This document shows, piece by piece, positions 9,081 to 17,140 of a DNA stretch of 64,000 nucleotides. The stretch spans positions 744,001 to 808,000 of the forward strand of contig NZ_FOUX01000002.1 in the NCBI RefSeq assembly GCF_900114995.1. Direction: 5' to 3'. Position numbers and translations under genes: made by a program. A model generated the notes under the pieces. The model did not search any database and was not told the DNA's origin. It was given only the letters and a program-made list of their open reading frames with translations. Every line of letters starts with the position of its first letter. Positions within the stretch are counted from its first letter, which is position 1. Source of the DNA: Chitinophaga sp. YR627. Lineage in GTDB: Bacteria > Bacteroidota > Bacteroidia > Chitinophagales > Chitinophagaceae.

Positions 9081-10184
9081 TTAAAAGCTTTGTATGAGAC
9101 GCAAACCGGGGGTCACTCCCTTAAAGAATTCATGGAAGTATATCACCGGTTCTATCTTCGTTTTGCCTTCCAGCAGTGAAAGACGTCCTAATCCCACACG
9201 GAAGGAATGTTTATCAAAATAGTCTCCACTACGATGTACGAGATAGCCGACAGAGGCGACAAATTGCAGCTCAGGCTCTTTCTTTCCCTGTTCTCTTTTC
9301 GTCCGGCCAACACCGTACATCAGTGTTACAAAGTCATTGCGGTATGTCTTTAATTTCCCTTCGCTATCCCGGCCAAAGAAGAAGTTAGGTTCCCAGTAGG
9401 CCCCGAATTCCATCGTCTGCTTACCGCTGAACACAGTAGTAACTGCGGTCGCTCCAATGCTGAACGAAGGCACGAAATAGTTTTTATAATTCTGGAGATT
9501 CACACTCCCGTTAAAGGACAGGTAGTCACCATGTGTACCGACATTACCACCGGAAAGACTGGAAGAGATCATATAATCTTTCCGGATATGCATCATACCT
9601 TTATCATCTTTTACCCAATCTGAATGCACGTTTTCCCGGAGACTGACCAGCTTCGCCTGCAGACGTCCATCAGCATAGGTAGCCAGATCATTCAGCTGAT
9701 TCACAAAAAAGCTGATGCGGAAACGATGGACCTGCTGCTTCCCCGGCACGGATACCATACCGATGAAATGCACTGTATCCTGTTCAAGTTTCAGGGCGGC
9801 CATATCTCCCTGTTGTACGAGATAACTCGTACCGGCAGGGCGGAATTGTTTAAATCTTAACTTCTTGGCAGCCGGAGGTTCCATGACATAGTCAATGCGT
9901 TTCACGGACAATTCATCCAGCAGGGAATCCTTTAAGGGCGTGATATCTTTCAGGAAGATTTTCAGCAGCGAATCAATGTTGCCCACACGTGCCAGATCTC
10001 TCATATCGACCAGTTCCACCTGCATCTTATCTCCCTTGTCCAGCGCAATCAGGAATCGTTTGCTGATCTCCTGTTCAGGTACATCAAATACCTTGTCTTC
10101 ATTGGAAGTCCGTGTATTGGTCTGGGCATAAAGAGTCCCCGTGATGCTCAGCAGGAGCATCAGAAAGCAAGTAACTTTTTTCAT
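9081..10184 (-). CDS. Secreted envelope protein of the ECF operon (unknown function)
   Basis: A 367-aa protein with signal peptide (cleavage after residue 20, TLYAQ). The first half is alpha/beta and the second half is rich in alternating beta-strands (for example FGAYWEPNFFFGRD), which fits a small outer-membrane or surface-associated domain. I do not recognise the family. It is the last gene of the sigma/anti-sigma operon, 7 bp after the anti-sigma gene. It may be a target or output of that signalling unit, like the beta-barrel protein ending the second ECF cassette at 44221. Confidence 0.65.
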   Translation of the reverse strand: MKKVTCFLMLLLSITGTLYAQTNTRTSNEDKVFDVPEQEISKRFLIALDKGDKMQVELVDMRDLARVGNIDSLLKIFLKDITPLKDSLLDELSVKRIDYVMEPPAAKKLRFKQFRPAGTSYLVQQGDMAALKLEQDTVHFIGMVSVPGKQQVHRFRISFFVNQLNDLATYADGRLQAKLVSLRENVHSDWVKDDKGMMHIRKDYMISSSLSGGNVGTHGDYLSFNGSVNLQNYKNYFVPSFSIGATAVTTVFSGKQTMEFGAYWEPNFFFGRDSEGKLKTYRNDFVTLMYGVGRTKREQGKKEPELQFVASVGYLVHRSGDYFDKHSFRVGLGRLSLLEGKTKIEPVIYFHEFFKGVTPGLRLIQSF

Positions 10185-10191
10185 CTATTGT

Positions 10192-10845
10192 TTAGTTTTT
10201 GGGAATGTTGTTTGAAGATTTATCCGAGACAATCTGACTGGCAAAACCGGTGCGTCCACCGACTGCAATCCTGAATTGTTTATGGTCCGGGTTGATATAG
10301 GTATTACCGATGACGTCTCCACCAACTTCGTTGATGTGTACGACGCGCATTTTATGCGTATTCGTACTGACAGTGGTCGTAGTCATTACCAATGGCGTAT
10401 CATTATTTACAATAATTTTCTCTTCTATGGGTTGTCCGATAGCTACATGCTGTATACCGGCAGAGGTATCACTTTGTACGGTAAGTTGTTTGCTGATCCG
10501 GACAACCGGTGTCTTCTCCGGTATTACTACATTCACCACATCCGCCGTTTTTACTACAGCAACAGGTGCAGGCGATGGCTGCTTCACTGGCGTGTATACG
10601 ACTGCCGGTGCCGCCGGTAAAGCAGGAGCTGTCTTCTCCTGTAACAGGAATGGTATCATTGCTGCTATCAATACTGCTGCCGCAGCCCACCAGTACCACA
10701 TTTTCCGCTTTACAGGCGTTTGTGTTTCCATTCTCTGCTGCAAACGATCCCAGGCAGCTCCTTTATTGAAAGGCGCTTCCCCTGGCAGTCTGTCCAGTGC
10801 ATCCATCTTCTCCGGGAGGCTATTGCTGTGATTTTCGTTTAGCAT
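10192..10845 (-). CDS. Membrane anti-sigma factor
   Basis: A 217-aa single-pass protein. The short cytoplasmic N-terminus (DALDRLPGEAPFNKGAAWDRLQQRM) is of the kind that holds ECF sigma factors. One transmembrane helix lies at about residues 49-68, and the Pro/Val-rich periplasmic part has no recognised domain. The frame is open to 10953, but ATG 10845 (MLNENHSN) is chosen: the extension would lie fully inside the sigma gene. The chosen start overlaps the sigma stop by 26 bp, suggesting translational coupling. The role is inferred mainly from position and topology. Confidence 0.75.
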   Translation of the reverse strand: MLNENHSNSLPEKMDALDRLPGEAPFNKGAAWDRLQQRMETQTPVKRKMWYWWAAAAVLIAAMIPFLLQEKTAPALPAAPAVVYTPVKQPSPAPVAVVKTADVVNVVIPEKTPVVRISKQLTVQSDTSAGIQHVAIGQPIEEKIIVNNDTPLVMTTTTVSTNTHKMRVVHINEVGGDVIGNTYINPDHKQFRIAVGGRTGFASQIVSDKSSNNIPKN

Positions 10846-11377
10846 ATGCAATATTTTGCTGCGTAAGCATTTTTTGTAATAATGACTTCGCCTTACTGAG
10901 CTGGGATTTGGAAGTACCTTCGGTAATGCCCAACAGCCGTGCGATCTCTCCATGATTCATACCTTCTATGACATGCAGGTTAAAAACCGTTCTGTAACCT
11001 GCAGGCAACTGTATCACAAGATTAAAGATCTCTGTAGCTGAAAGCGTGTTCAGTACGTCTTCTTCCAAAGCGACTGTCTCTGCTACATGTTCAGACACGA
11101 TCACAAAGGTGTTTTTCCTTCGCAGAAACATCAGGCATTCATTGATCATGATCCTTTTCAGCCAGCTATACAGGGCGGCTTCTCCCTGGTATTGTAATCC
11201 CGGCAGGGCGGCATAACACTTATAAAACCCATCCAGCAACAATTCTTCCGCGTCCTGCTGGTTTTTGACGTAGCGGCGGCATACCATCAGCATCCTGTCT
11301 GACAAATGGTCAAACAGTAATCGCTGGGCGGCAGCACTGCCTTTCCTGGCTTCTTTGATGAGTTCAGGTGTAATCAA
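10820..11377 (-). CDS. ECF-type RNA polymerase sigma factor (TTG start)
   Basis: A 185-aa sigma-70 family protein with only regions 2 and 4. Region 2 is at about 20-95 (DAEELLLDGFYKCY and WLKRIMINECL) and region 4 at about 115-170 (LPAGYRTVFNLHVIEGMNHGEIARLLGI with the HTH). It should direct polymerase to envelope-related promoters under control of the anti-sigma factor encoded next to it. The start is a TTG. The next in-frame ATG is codon 29, inside region 2, so TTG is needed for a complete protein. The paralogous sigma gene at 42301 shows the same arrangement. Confidence 0.92.
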   Translation of the reverse strand: MITPELIKEARKGSAAAQRLLFDHLSDRMLMVCRRYVKNQQDAEELLLDGFYKCYAALPGLQYQGEAALYSWLKRIMINECLMFLRRKNTFVIVSEHVAETVALEEDVLNTLSATEIFNLVIQLPAGYRTVFNLHVIEGMNHGEIARLLGITEGTSKSQLSKAKSLLQKMLTQQNIAYAKRKSQQ

Positions 11378-11446
11378 AAGCGCAATAGGTTTATACTCTT
11401 ATAAATGCAGTTTACTGTGAAAGGGTTGCCCGGACAAATAAATTTA

Positions 11447-11474
11447 TTTGCGGCTGCCGATTTGAGTATCTTTG
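11447..11474 (+). promoter_or_regulatory. Promoter of the membrane-SRPBCC gene
   Basis: TTTG (11447-11450) and TATCTTTG (11467-11474) match the Bacteroidota -33 and -7 elements with a 16-bp spacer. This places the transcript start near 11480, downstream of ATG 11405 and just before ATG 11495. Confidence 0.6.
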
Positions 11475-11494
11475 GCTTTTATTATCCTATACTA

Positions 11495-12475
11495 ATGTAT
11501 TTTTCCCGTTTCTTACCTAAGAAGCTGCTGATCAGCGTCATTCTCCCAGTTGTATTTGCACTGTTCACCAGGGTACTTTTTGGCCTGGACCAATCCGGGG
11601 AGCTCCTCTCTGTAATGACACTGGCCTTCCTTTTCTGCGTCCCTTTTGCCATGGGAGCCATCACTATCTACTTTTCATCAATCGAAGATGTGGAAAAGAA
11701 GCGCTATCGGGTGATGATGCCCTGGGTGCCCATCATCGTCTTTCTTGTTGTCAGTATCGCTTTAACATTGGAGGGATGGGCCTGCTGGTTCATGGTGCTT
11801 CCGCTCTTTATGGGGGCAGCTTCTATCGGCGGTCTGATAGCGGGATATTATAAGATAAAGCAACATAAACGGGAAACCCTGAAAATCTCCCTGCTGGCCT
11901 TTCTGCCTTTATTACTGTCTCCGCTGGAGCAACAGCTGACAAACAGCCCGGGTCGTTATAAAGCAGATACCTATATTGATATTCATGCGCCAAAGGAAAA
12001 TATCTGGAGCAATGTGACCAGGGTGAGTGAAATCAGTGCGGATCAGGACAAAGGCTGGTTCACCCGACTGCTGGGATTCCCCCGCCCTATTAAAGCAGAA
12101 CTGAATTACCAGGGACTGGGCGGATACCGGAAAGCTATTTTTGATAAAGGACTGGTCTTCGACGAAGTCGTAACGGAATACGAACATCAGCGGAAAATGA
12201 CATTTACTATCAAAGCCAATCCTTACGATATTCCATCCACCGCCATGGATGAACACGTGGTGATCGGTGGTGCTTATTTTGATGTGCTCAATGGTACTTA
12301 TGAACTGGAGCAGCTGGATGACAATACTTTCAGATTGCATCTGTTCAGTCATTTCAAACTGACCACCTCCTTTAACTTCTATGCCAGCTGGTGGGCCGGA
12401 TGGATCATGAAAGATATCCAGAACAATATTCTGCAAATCGTCAAAGACAGAGCTGAAAATGGCAAACAGATATAG
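11495..12475 (+). CDS. Membrane protein with C-terminal SRPBCC-like domain
   Basis: About 326 aa. The first ~145 residues contain four or so hydrophobic helices, including one around FLVVSIALTLEGWACWFMV. The remaining ~185 residues look like an SRPBCC/START-like ligand-binding fold (IDIHAPKENIWSNVTRVSEI at its start, a long amphipathic C-terminal helix DIQNNILQIVKDRAE at its end). The frame begins at ATG 11405, but a good promoter (11447-11474) lies inside it, so ATG 11495 is preferred. Its 3' end overlaps the archaemetzincin gene by 17 bp, implying coupled expression. Function unknown. Confidence 0.65.
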   Translation: MYFSRFLPKKLLISVILPVVFALFTRVLFGLDQSGELLSVMTLAFLFCVPFAMGAITIYFSSIEDVEKKRYRVMMPWVPIIVFLVVSIALTLEGWACWFMVLPLFMGAASIGGLIAGYYKIKQHKRETLKISLLAFLPLLLSPLEQQLTNSPGRYKADTYIDIHAPKENIWSNVTRVSEISADQDKGWFTRLLGFPRPIKAELNYQGLGGYRKAIFDKGLVFDEVVTEYEHQRKMTFTIKANPYDIPSTAMDEHVVIGGAYFDVLNGTYELEQLDDNTFRLHLFSHFKLTTSFNFYASWWAGWIMKDIQNNILQIVKDRAENGKQI

Positions 12476-13049
12476 TTTACTGCTGATCTGTCTCCTGCTG
12501 ACAGCATGCATCCACAAAAACAAATCACACATCGCCTTAAAAGGCGTACAGATCAAAATACTCCCGCTGGGCAGGGTAAAAGACATCCAGATCAAAGAAA
12601 CATACGAGGTATTAAAAGATATCTCTCCAACGACAGAAGTATTGCCTGCGCAGGATATGCCAGCATTCACCTACTTTGAACCACGAAACCGTAACAGGGC
12701 CGATTCACTGATAAAGTGGATGAGCCATATGGCAAAACCGGGTGAAATATATGTGGGAATTACTATGCAGGACATCAGCGCATCCGAAGGTAAACATGAA
12801 GACTATGGCATCATGGGACTGGGATATTGTCCAGGTAATGCCTGTGTCGTATCCAGCTACCGGCTGAAAAACAAAAAGAATTTCACCAAACTGGTGGTTC
12901 ATGAACTGGGCCACAATATGGGACTGCCTCATTGTCCGGTTAGTAACTGCTATATGCGGGACGCCAAAGGCGGTGATCCTACGGATCAGGAAACGGGCTT
13001 CTGTAAAAAGTGTAGTGCTTTCCTGCTGAAAAGGAATATGCGGTTCTGA
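12459..13049 (+). CDS. Archaemetzincin-family zinc metalloprotease, lipoprotein
   Basis: A 196-aa protein. HELGHNMG begins at H148 and continues as LPHC-PVSN-CYM, matching the archaemetzincin signature HEXXHXXGX3CX4CXM exactly. A closing CKKC follows at 182-185, so both the catalytic zinc and the structural cysteine-bound zinc sites look intact. The N-terminus is a lipoprotein signal (LLTAC, lipidation at C17), so the enzyme is probably anchored in the envelope, whereas most characterised archaemetzincins are cytosolic. It overlaps the upstream membrane-SRPBCC gene by 17 bp. Substrate is unknown. It converges on the response regulator gene, with 1 bp between. Confidence 0.85.
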   Translation: MANRYSLLLICLLLTACIHKNKSHIALKGVQIKILPLGRVKDIQIKETYEVLKDISPTTEVLPAQDMPAFTYFEPRNRNRADSLIKWMSHMAKPGEIYVGITMQDISASEGKHEDYGIMGLGYCPGNACVVSSYRLKNKKNFTKLVVHELGHNMGLPHCPVSNCYMRDAKGGDPTDQETGFCKKCSAFLLKRNMRF

Positions 13050-13050
13050 T

Positions 13051-13686
13051 CTATAGTAGTTTCTGTTCTACGGCTGTTCTGATCAGCAATGCCACATTTT
13101 TAACTTCAAATTTCTGTAACAGGCTTTTGCGATGGGTTTCTACTGTCAGCGGACTTAAATGCAGTGTAGCTGCTATATCCGGTGTCGTCTGCCCTTCTGC
13201 GATCAACTGTAATATTTCCTTTTCTCTTTTTGTCAGGCGGGGTACACCTTTCAGCTCTGTGACGGACGGGCGGGACATGATCTCTTTGACCGCCTGACTG
13301 AAAGTGATCTGTCCATCCAGTGCTTCATGAATACACGCGATCAGTTCTTCTCCGGAAATATTCTTTAGTAGATATCCTGAAGCCCCCTGCTGTAACATCT
13401 GCAATACCATACTGCGTTCACTGTGATTACTCAACGCAAGGACGATGGTATGGGGAGATAGTTTTTTTATTTCAAGGCATAGTTCTATGCCGTTAATATC
13501 CGGCAGACTGATATCCAGCAGTACAATGTCTACGGTATGCTTCTTCAGGAAACTGAGGAATGCGGTCCCCGTTGTGAAGCTGCCCGCAACAGAAATGTTT
13601 GCTGCATTCAGCAGTAATTGCTGCAATCCCTCCAATACAATCAGGTGATCATCCACTATGGCCAGGCTGGCGCTGTTATCCGACAT
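13051..13686 (-). CDS. NarL/LuxR-type response regulator
   Basis: A 211-aa two-component regulator. The receiver domain (residues 5-120) has acidic residues D12/D13 and phospho-acceptor D58 in VLLDISLPD. The C-terminal LuxR HTH (about 145-205) shows LTKREKEILQLIAEG and the helix PLTVETHRKSLLQKF. It overlaps the kinase gene by 11 bp, so the pair is one operon and very likely a cognate system. Targets unknown. Confidence 0.93.
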   Translation of the reverse strand: MSDNSASLAIVDDHLIVLEGLQQLLLNAANISVAGSFTTGTAFLSFLKKHTVDIVLLDISLPDINGIELCLEIKKLSPHTIVLALSNHSERSMVLQMLQQGASGYLLKNISGEELIACIHEALDGQITFSQAVKEIMSRPSVTELKGVPRLTKREKEILQLIAEGQTTPDIAATLHLSPLTVETHRKSLLQKFEVKNVALLIRTAVEQKLL

Positions 13687-15655
13687 GCAGTTCTATGTTT
13701 ATTGTTGTTCCTTCATTAATAACAGAAGTGATTTCTATATTTCCATCGAGGAAACCGACACGGTTCCTGATGTTACTGAGTCCTATTCCTTTTCCGCTGA
13801 TAGCGGTATCGAATCCTTTTCCGTTGTCTTCCAGTGTGATCAGGAAGTTATTACCATCCTGGTTACACTGTAAAATGATGTTGTCTGCTTCTCCGTGACG
13901 GATGGCATTGACCAGCATCTCCTGTACGATCCGGTAGATGTGTACCTGTTTCTGTTCCGGCAATGTTTTACTGATACCATATGCCTGAAAATCAATTGCA
14001 AGGCGGCTTGTCATCAGTGATTCACACATATCCCTTAACGCTGTTTCCAGTCCGAATTTTAACAGATTGACCGGCATCATATTATGGGCAATACGGCGTA
14101 GTTCCGTTACCGAGCTATCTACCTGCCCGATGATCCTGCGTAATTCCGTCTGCTTCGTTTCTACTGCGGATAGTTGTCCGGAGAGATTCAGCTTCACGGC
14201 GGCCAGCATTCCACCAAGCCCATCATGCAGATCACGTGCCAATCTGTGACGTTCCTGTTCTTCTCCCTGTAAAACAGCCTGTCCGAACTTCAGTCGTTGT
14301 TGCTGTTCTATTTCTATCAGTTGCTGCAGATGATTCACTTCCTTCTGTGCGAGGAGCTTCCTGTTACTACGATAGTACAGTAAAGCAAAAGTGGCTACTA
14401 CCAGGAGGAACAGACTGATGGAGGCGAATAACCAGCTGTACAGACGGCTGTTCTTTGCAGACAGTGCTGCCTGGGCGTTCCTGCCCTCCAAAGCAATGAT
14501 CCGCTTCTGGCTTTCCGCACGCTGGTATTTCATTTCCAGTGCGTTAATATCATTGGCCACATCGCTTTCGTGCAGACTATCACTGAGGTGTCTTGATTGT
14601 TTCAGCCATTCGTAGGCAGGTTTCATCTGTCCGAGACCAGAGTAGCTTTCTGCCAGTCCTTCATAGATCTCCAGACGACTACTGTTCAGGGACATCACAT
14701 CTTCATCCTGCATCAATTCCAGCAGAATATCCTTTGCCGGTGCATAGATCTTTGCAGCCAGCAATGATTTAACCTTGTAGAATTGTATTTCCTGGATAGC
14801 ATATACTTTATTAGGCCCTTTGGCAGCAGCCATTCCCTTATCAAAGCACTGGATCGCAGTTGTATATTGTTGCTGGTGATGATAATACAGACCTTCCACC
14901 ATATAATGCCCTGCATACAATTCTGACTCCGGATAAGGCGCCAGTAAAGGTTTTACTTCATCAACGGTACGTTTTGCTTCTTCATATTTTTCCAGACAGA
15001 TGTAGTTCTCTCCTGCCCTGTTATAAGCGGAGATCAGTTTCGGACCTGATGCGTGGATAGATTTGTAGATACGAATAGCATTGTTAAGATATGTTTCAGC
15101 TTTGTCGTATTGCTCTATATTCATAAAGGCAACCCCTACGCCTACATACTGAGAGGCAAGAATAACACTGTCGCCTGCTTTAGAAGCCAGTGGAATTGCC
15201 TTATTCAATACAAAATCAATATAGGCCCTGTCATCATCTTTTCGTTGCTGAATAACGGCCAGATTGATCCAGACGTTTGCCCGTATCTGATAAGCGTCTT
15301 TTGTAGCATAAGGGCTTAACAGACTATCTGCATTCCTGAAAGCTTTTTCGCTTCTGTTCACATCGGAGCCATAGTACAGATATCCTTCATGTGCATACGA
15401 CAATCCATAGAGGAAAGAAGACCCTTTACTCAGGCGGCGGCCTTCATCGATACATTGTCTTGCTTTGGCTGTATCTCTGGATACCCAGTATACTACCAAT
15501 GCAAAATTAGCCCTGGCCTTCACGCTGTCAGTTCCGGGTTCACGCAGCATCGTGGTGAGGCTGTCAAAATACCGTTGCTGATTTAACGGCATCTGGGCTT
15601 TACAACATACTGATATGGTTATGGTTAATGCAATCAGGATATATAAACGGATCAT
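13676..15655 (-). CDS. TPR-containing sensor histidine kinase
   Basis: A 659-aa membrane kinase. It has a signal sequence, a periplasmic TPR region (about 30-390), a transmembrane helix near 405-425, a short coiled coil and a HisKA_3 dimerisation domain with H477 (RHRLARDLHDGLGG). The HATPase domain follows, with N-box NAIRHGEADN, EDNGKGFD and GKGIGLSNI. This NarX/DesK-like architecture with TPR sensor is common in Bacteroidota. The stimulus is not predictable. The partner is the response regulator downstream. A small hairpin followed by a T-rich stretch lies right before its start. Confidence 0.92.
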   Translation of the reverse strand: MIRLYILIALTITISVCCKAQMPLNQQRYFDSLTTMLREPGTDSVKARANFALVVYWVSRDTAKARQCIDEGRRLSKGSSFLYGLSYAHEGYLYYGSDVNRSEKAFRNADSLLSPYATKDAYQIRANVWINLAVIQQRKDDDRAYIDFVLNKAIPLASKAGDSVILASQYVGVGVAFMNIEQYDKAETYLNNAIRIYKSIHASGPKLISAYNRAGENYICLEKYEEAKRTVDEVKPLLAPYPESELYAGHYMVEGLYYHHQQQYTTAIQCFDKGMAAAKGPNKVYAIQEIQFYKVKSLLAAKIYAPAKDILLELMQDEDVMSLNSSRLEIYEGLAESYSGLGQMKPAYEWLKQSRHLSDSLHESDVANDINALEMKYQRAESQKRIIALEGRNAQAALSAKNSRLYSWLFASISLFLLVVATFALLYYRSNRKLLAQKEVNHLQQLIEIEQQQRLKFGQAVLQGEEQERHRLARDLHDGLGGMLAAVKLNLSGQLSAVETKQTELRRIIGQVDSSVTELRRIAHNMMPVNLLKFGLETALRDMCESLMTSRLAIDFQAYGISKTLPEQKQVHIYRIVQEMLVNAIRHGEADNIILQCNQDGNNFLITLEDNGKGFDTAISGKGIGLSNIRNRVGFLDGNIEITSVINEGTTINIELHVG

Positions 15656-15674
15656 GGCCGAAAAATAAAAAAAA

Positions 15675-15690
15675 TACCTGGAACCAGGTA
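15675..15690. promoter_or_regulatory. Inverted repeat just upstream of the histidine kinase start
   Basis: TACCTGG and CCAGGTA flank a 2-bp centre. On the minus strand the repeat is followed by a T-rich run (15660-15674) reaching almost to the ATG at 15655. It may be an operator or a small attenuator-like hairpin. Confidence 0.3.
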
Positions 15691-15714
15691 GAAATAAATC
15701 ATGGGTTCCCGGTA

Positions 15715-15745
15715 TTGCCCTGCCTGGCAGGCCGGTTTACCTTTG
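15715..15745 (+). promoter_or_regulatory. Promoter of the small lipoprotein gene
   Basis: TTG (15715-15717) and TACCTTTG (15738-15745) fit the Bacteroidota -33/-7 pattern with a 20-bp spacer. The leader to ATG 15810 is about 58 nt. Confidence 0.5.
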
Positions 15746-15809
15746 TCATCCGATGAACAGGTATGCCGAAAACTGAATGATAGAGTAGGCACTTTTTTAA
15801 ACCATTTGT

Positions 15810-16196
15810 ATGAAATTATTGAAAAATTACGCTTTCCTGGCGCTGTTGTTATCTCTTGTGTTTGTTGCTTGTTCCAAAGATGATGACAATAAGCCATCTT
15901 CATCCTCTCACAAAGTTTATTTCAAAGCAGTTGCAAGTGCGGGTTCCAGCATCTCTGTCGCCGTATGGGGATATGACGGTAAGGTCACTACTGCAAGCAG
16001 CCTGTCCGGCACTACCTGGACAAGCCCTGAATTTGAAGTACCTGGAGGTACGATTGTAGCAAATGCTGCTGTAAGTGCAACAGGCGTTAATGCCAGTTCT
16101 ACACTGAAAGTACAGGTATTTGTAGATGGAGTGATGAAAGAGGAAGGATCATCCAGCGGAGAAGTTTTAAGTGCATCTGTTTCACATAGTTTTTAG
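15810..16196 (+). CDS. Small lipoprotein, unknown function
   Basis: A 128-aa protein with a clear lipoprotein signal (LVFVAC, lipidated Cys at about residue 21) followed by the acidic spacer SKDDDN typical of Bacteroidota surface lipoproteins. The rest is Ser/Val/Thr-rich and beta-predicted, like a single Ig-like or C2-like sandwich. I do not recognise the family. It has its own promoter and a terminator 70 bp downstream, so it is monocistronic and divergent from the histidine kinase. Confidence 0.75.
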   Translation: MKLLKNYAFLALLLSLVFVACSKDDDNKPSSSSHKVYFKAVASAGSSISVAVWGYDGKVTTASSLSGTTWTSPEFEVPGGTIVANAAVSATGVNASSTLKVQVFVDGVMKEEGSSSGEVLSASVSHSF

Positions 16197-16265
16197 GTCT
16201 TTCTATTAGTTAAGCCACAGCTGTGCAAATGTGGTAACATCTATTGTATTGAATTTCCCAACTAT

Positions 16266-16293
16266 AAAGGCAACATATCAATGTTGCCTTTTT
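16266..16293 (+). terminator. Terminator after the small lipoprotein gene
   Basis: An 11-bp perfect stem, AAAGGCAACAT (16266-16276) with ATGTTGCCTTT (16281-16291), has a 4-nt loop and a T run. Its 3' arm also supplies the TTG that could be the -33 box of the next gene. Confidence 0.75.
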
Positions 16294-16317
16294 CTATTTC
16301 CTAAAACGTTACCTTTG
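16284..16317 (+). promoter_or_regulatory. Promoter of the DUF6717-like gene
   Basis: TTG (16284-16286) and TACCTTTG (16310-16317) are spaced by 23 bp. ATG 16339 follows 21 bp after the -7 element. The upstream terminator hairpin overlaps the -33 box. Confidence 0.5.
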
Positions 16318-16338
16318 CGGTCCCCAAAACCTATTGTC

Positions 16339-16698
16339 ATGAGAAATACGTTTAGATTTTACAAGACGCCCGAAAACAGATGGTACATTGACATTCCCGA
16401 ATGGCAGGATGATATTGCCGCACTCGAAATGGTATTAGGTGCAGATACCATGCTCGATAAAGTAAGCGACTATACGAGTGAATGCTTTATAGAAATGAGT
16501 GATGAACCATTTGAAGGCGCAGACCCGATAAGGTTGATAGAGAATCTTCAACAGTCTATCGGCGGCGGTAACTACCTGATGGAAAACTACAGAGGAACGC
16601 CTGTTAACCAGGAAATGTGGCTCTGCGAGGTAACAGAATATGTGTTCAAAGGATTACCGGAGATTATTTATGTAAATGTTATACAGGAAAATAATTAA
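16339..16698 (+). CDS. DUF6717-like small protein
   Basis: A 119-aa acidic cytosolic protein beginning MRNTFRFYKTPENRWYIDIPEW, with a conserved-looking aromatic N-terminal strand and no signal peptide. The pattern matches my recollection of the DUF6717 family in Bacteroidota, of unknown function, possibly related to immunity or barrel-like domains. The frame is open from 16231, but the promoter at 16284-16317 supports ATG 16339. It is monocistronic with a strong terminator. Confidence 0.65.
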   Translation: MRNTFRFYKTPENRWYIDIPEWQDDIAALEMVLGADTMLDKVSDYTSECFIEMSDEPFEGADPIRLIENLQQSIGGGNYLMENYRGTPVNQEMWLCEVTEYVFKGLPEIIYVNVIQENN

Positions 16699-16710
16699 TC
16701 TGTGATGAAG

Positions 16711-16746
16711 AGCCCCGTATCATTGTTTTGATACGGGGCTTTTTTG
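16711..16746 (+). terminator. Intrinsic terminator after the DUF6717-like gene
   Basis: A perfect 12-bp GC-rich stem, AGCCCCGTATCA (16711-16722) with TGATACGGGGCT (16729-16740), has a 6-nt loop and T6. Confidence 0.92.
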
Positions 16747-16972
16747 TTACTATACCTCCCATACTCATCCTGATTCATGCATTCTTACCTGAGTATCCAC
16801 CTAATCCATTCATTTTTTACAGACCAGTTATATCCGGCAAATAGTCCCTCCTTCATCCTAATTAATAACAATCAATGAATTATAATTACGCAACAACCTG
16901 CTGCGTAATTGAACAGTGGCAGAATAAAATAATTTCCCCCGATATGCTTTTTATTCCTTTACTTTGTATCTC

Positions 16973-17077
16973 AAAGTAAATACATCACCGGCTACTAATC
17001 CGTGTCAGACAGCTTTCCCACTGCCTGTCACCAACATAGCTATATATAATAAAAGGCCATCAGGCCCTTTTTTTGTA
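16973..17077 (+). ncRNA. Candidate small RNA or transcribed leader
   Basis: In the 442-bp gap between genes, TTACTTTG (16959-16966), one mismatch from TAnnTTTG, could start a short RNA near 16973. It would end at the hairpin AAAGGCC-ATCA-GGCCCTTT with a T7 tail (17052-17074). An internal GACAG/CTGTC pairing is possible. A second copy of TTTACTTTG (17081-17089) then precedes the ferritin-like gene. There is no ORF in it and no match to an RNA family I know. The rest of the gap (16747-16957) shows nothing recognisable. Confidence 0.28.
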
Positions 17078-17140
17078 TCATTTACTTTGAAAAACAAAGC
17101 ACTTTCAATAAACCCGGACTAACCTGATAAAACACGCAAC

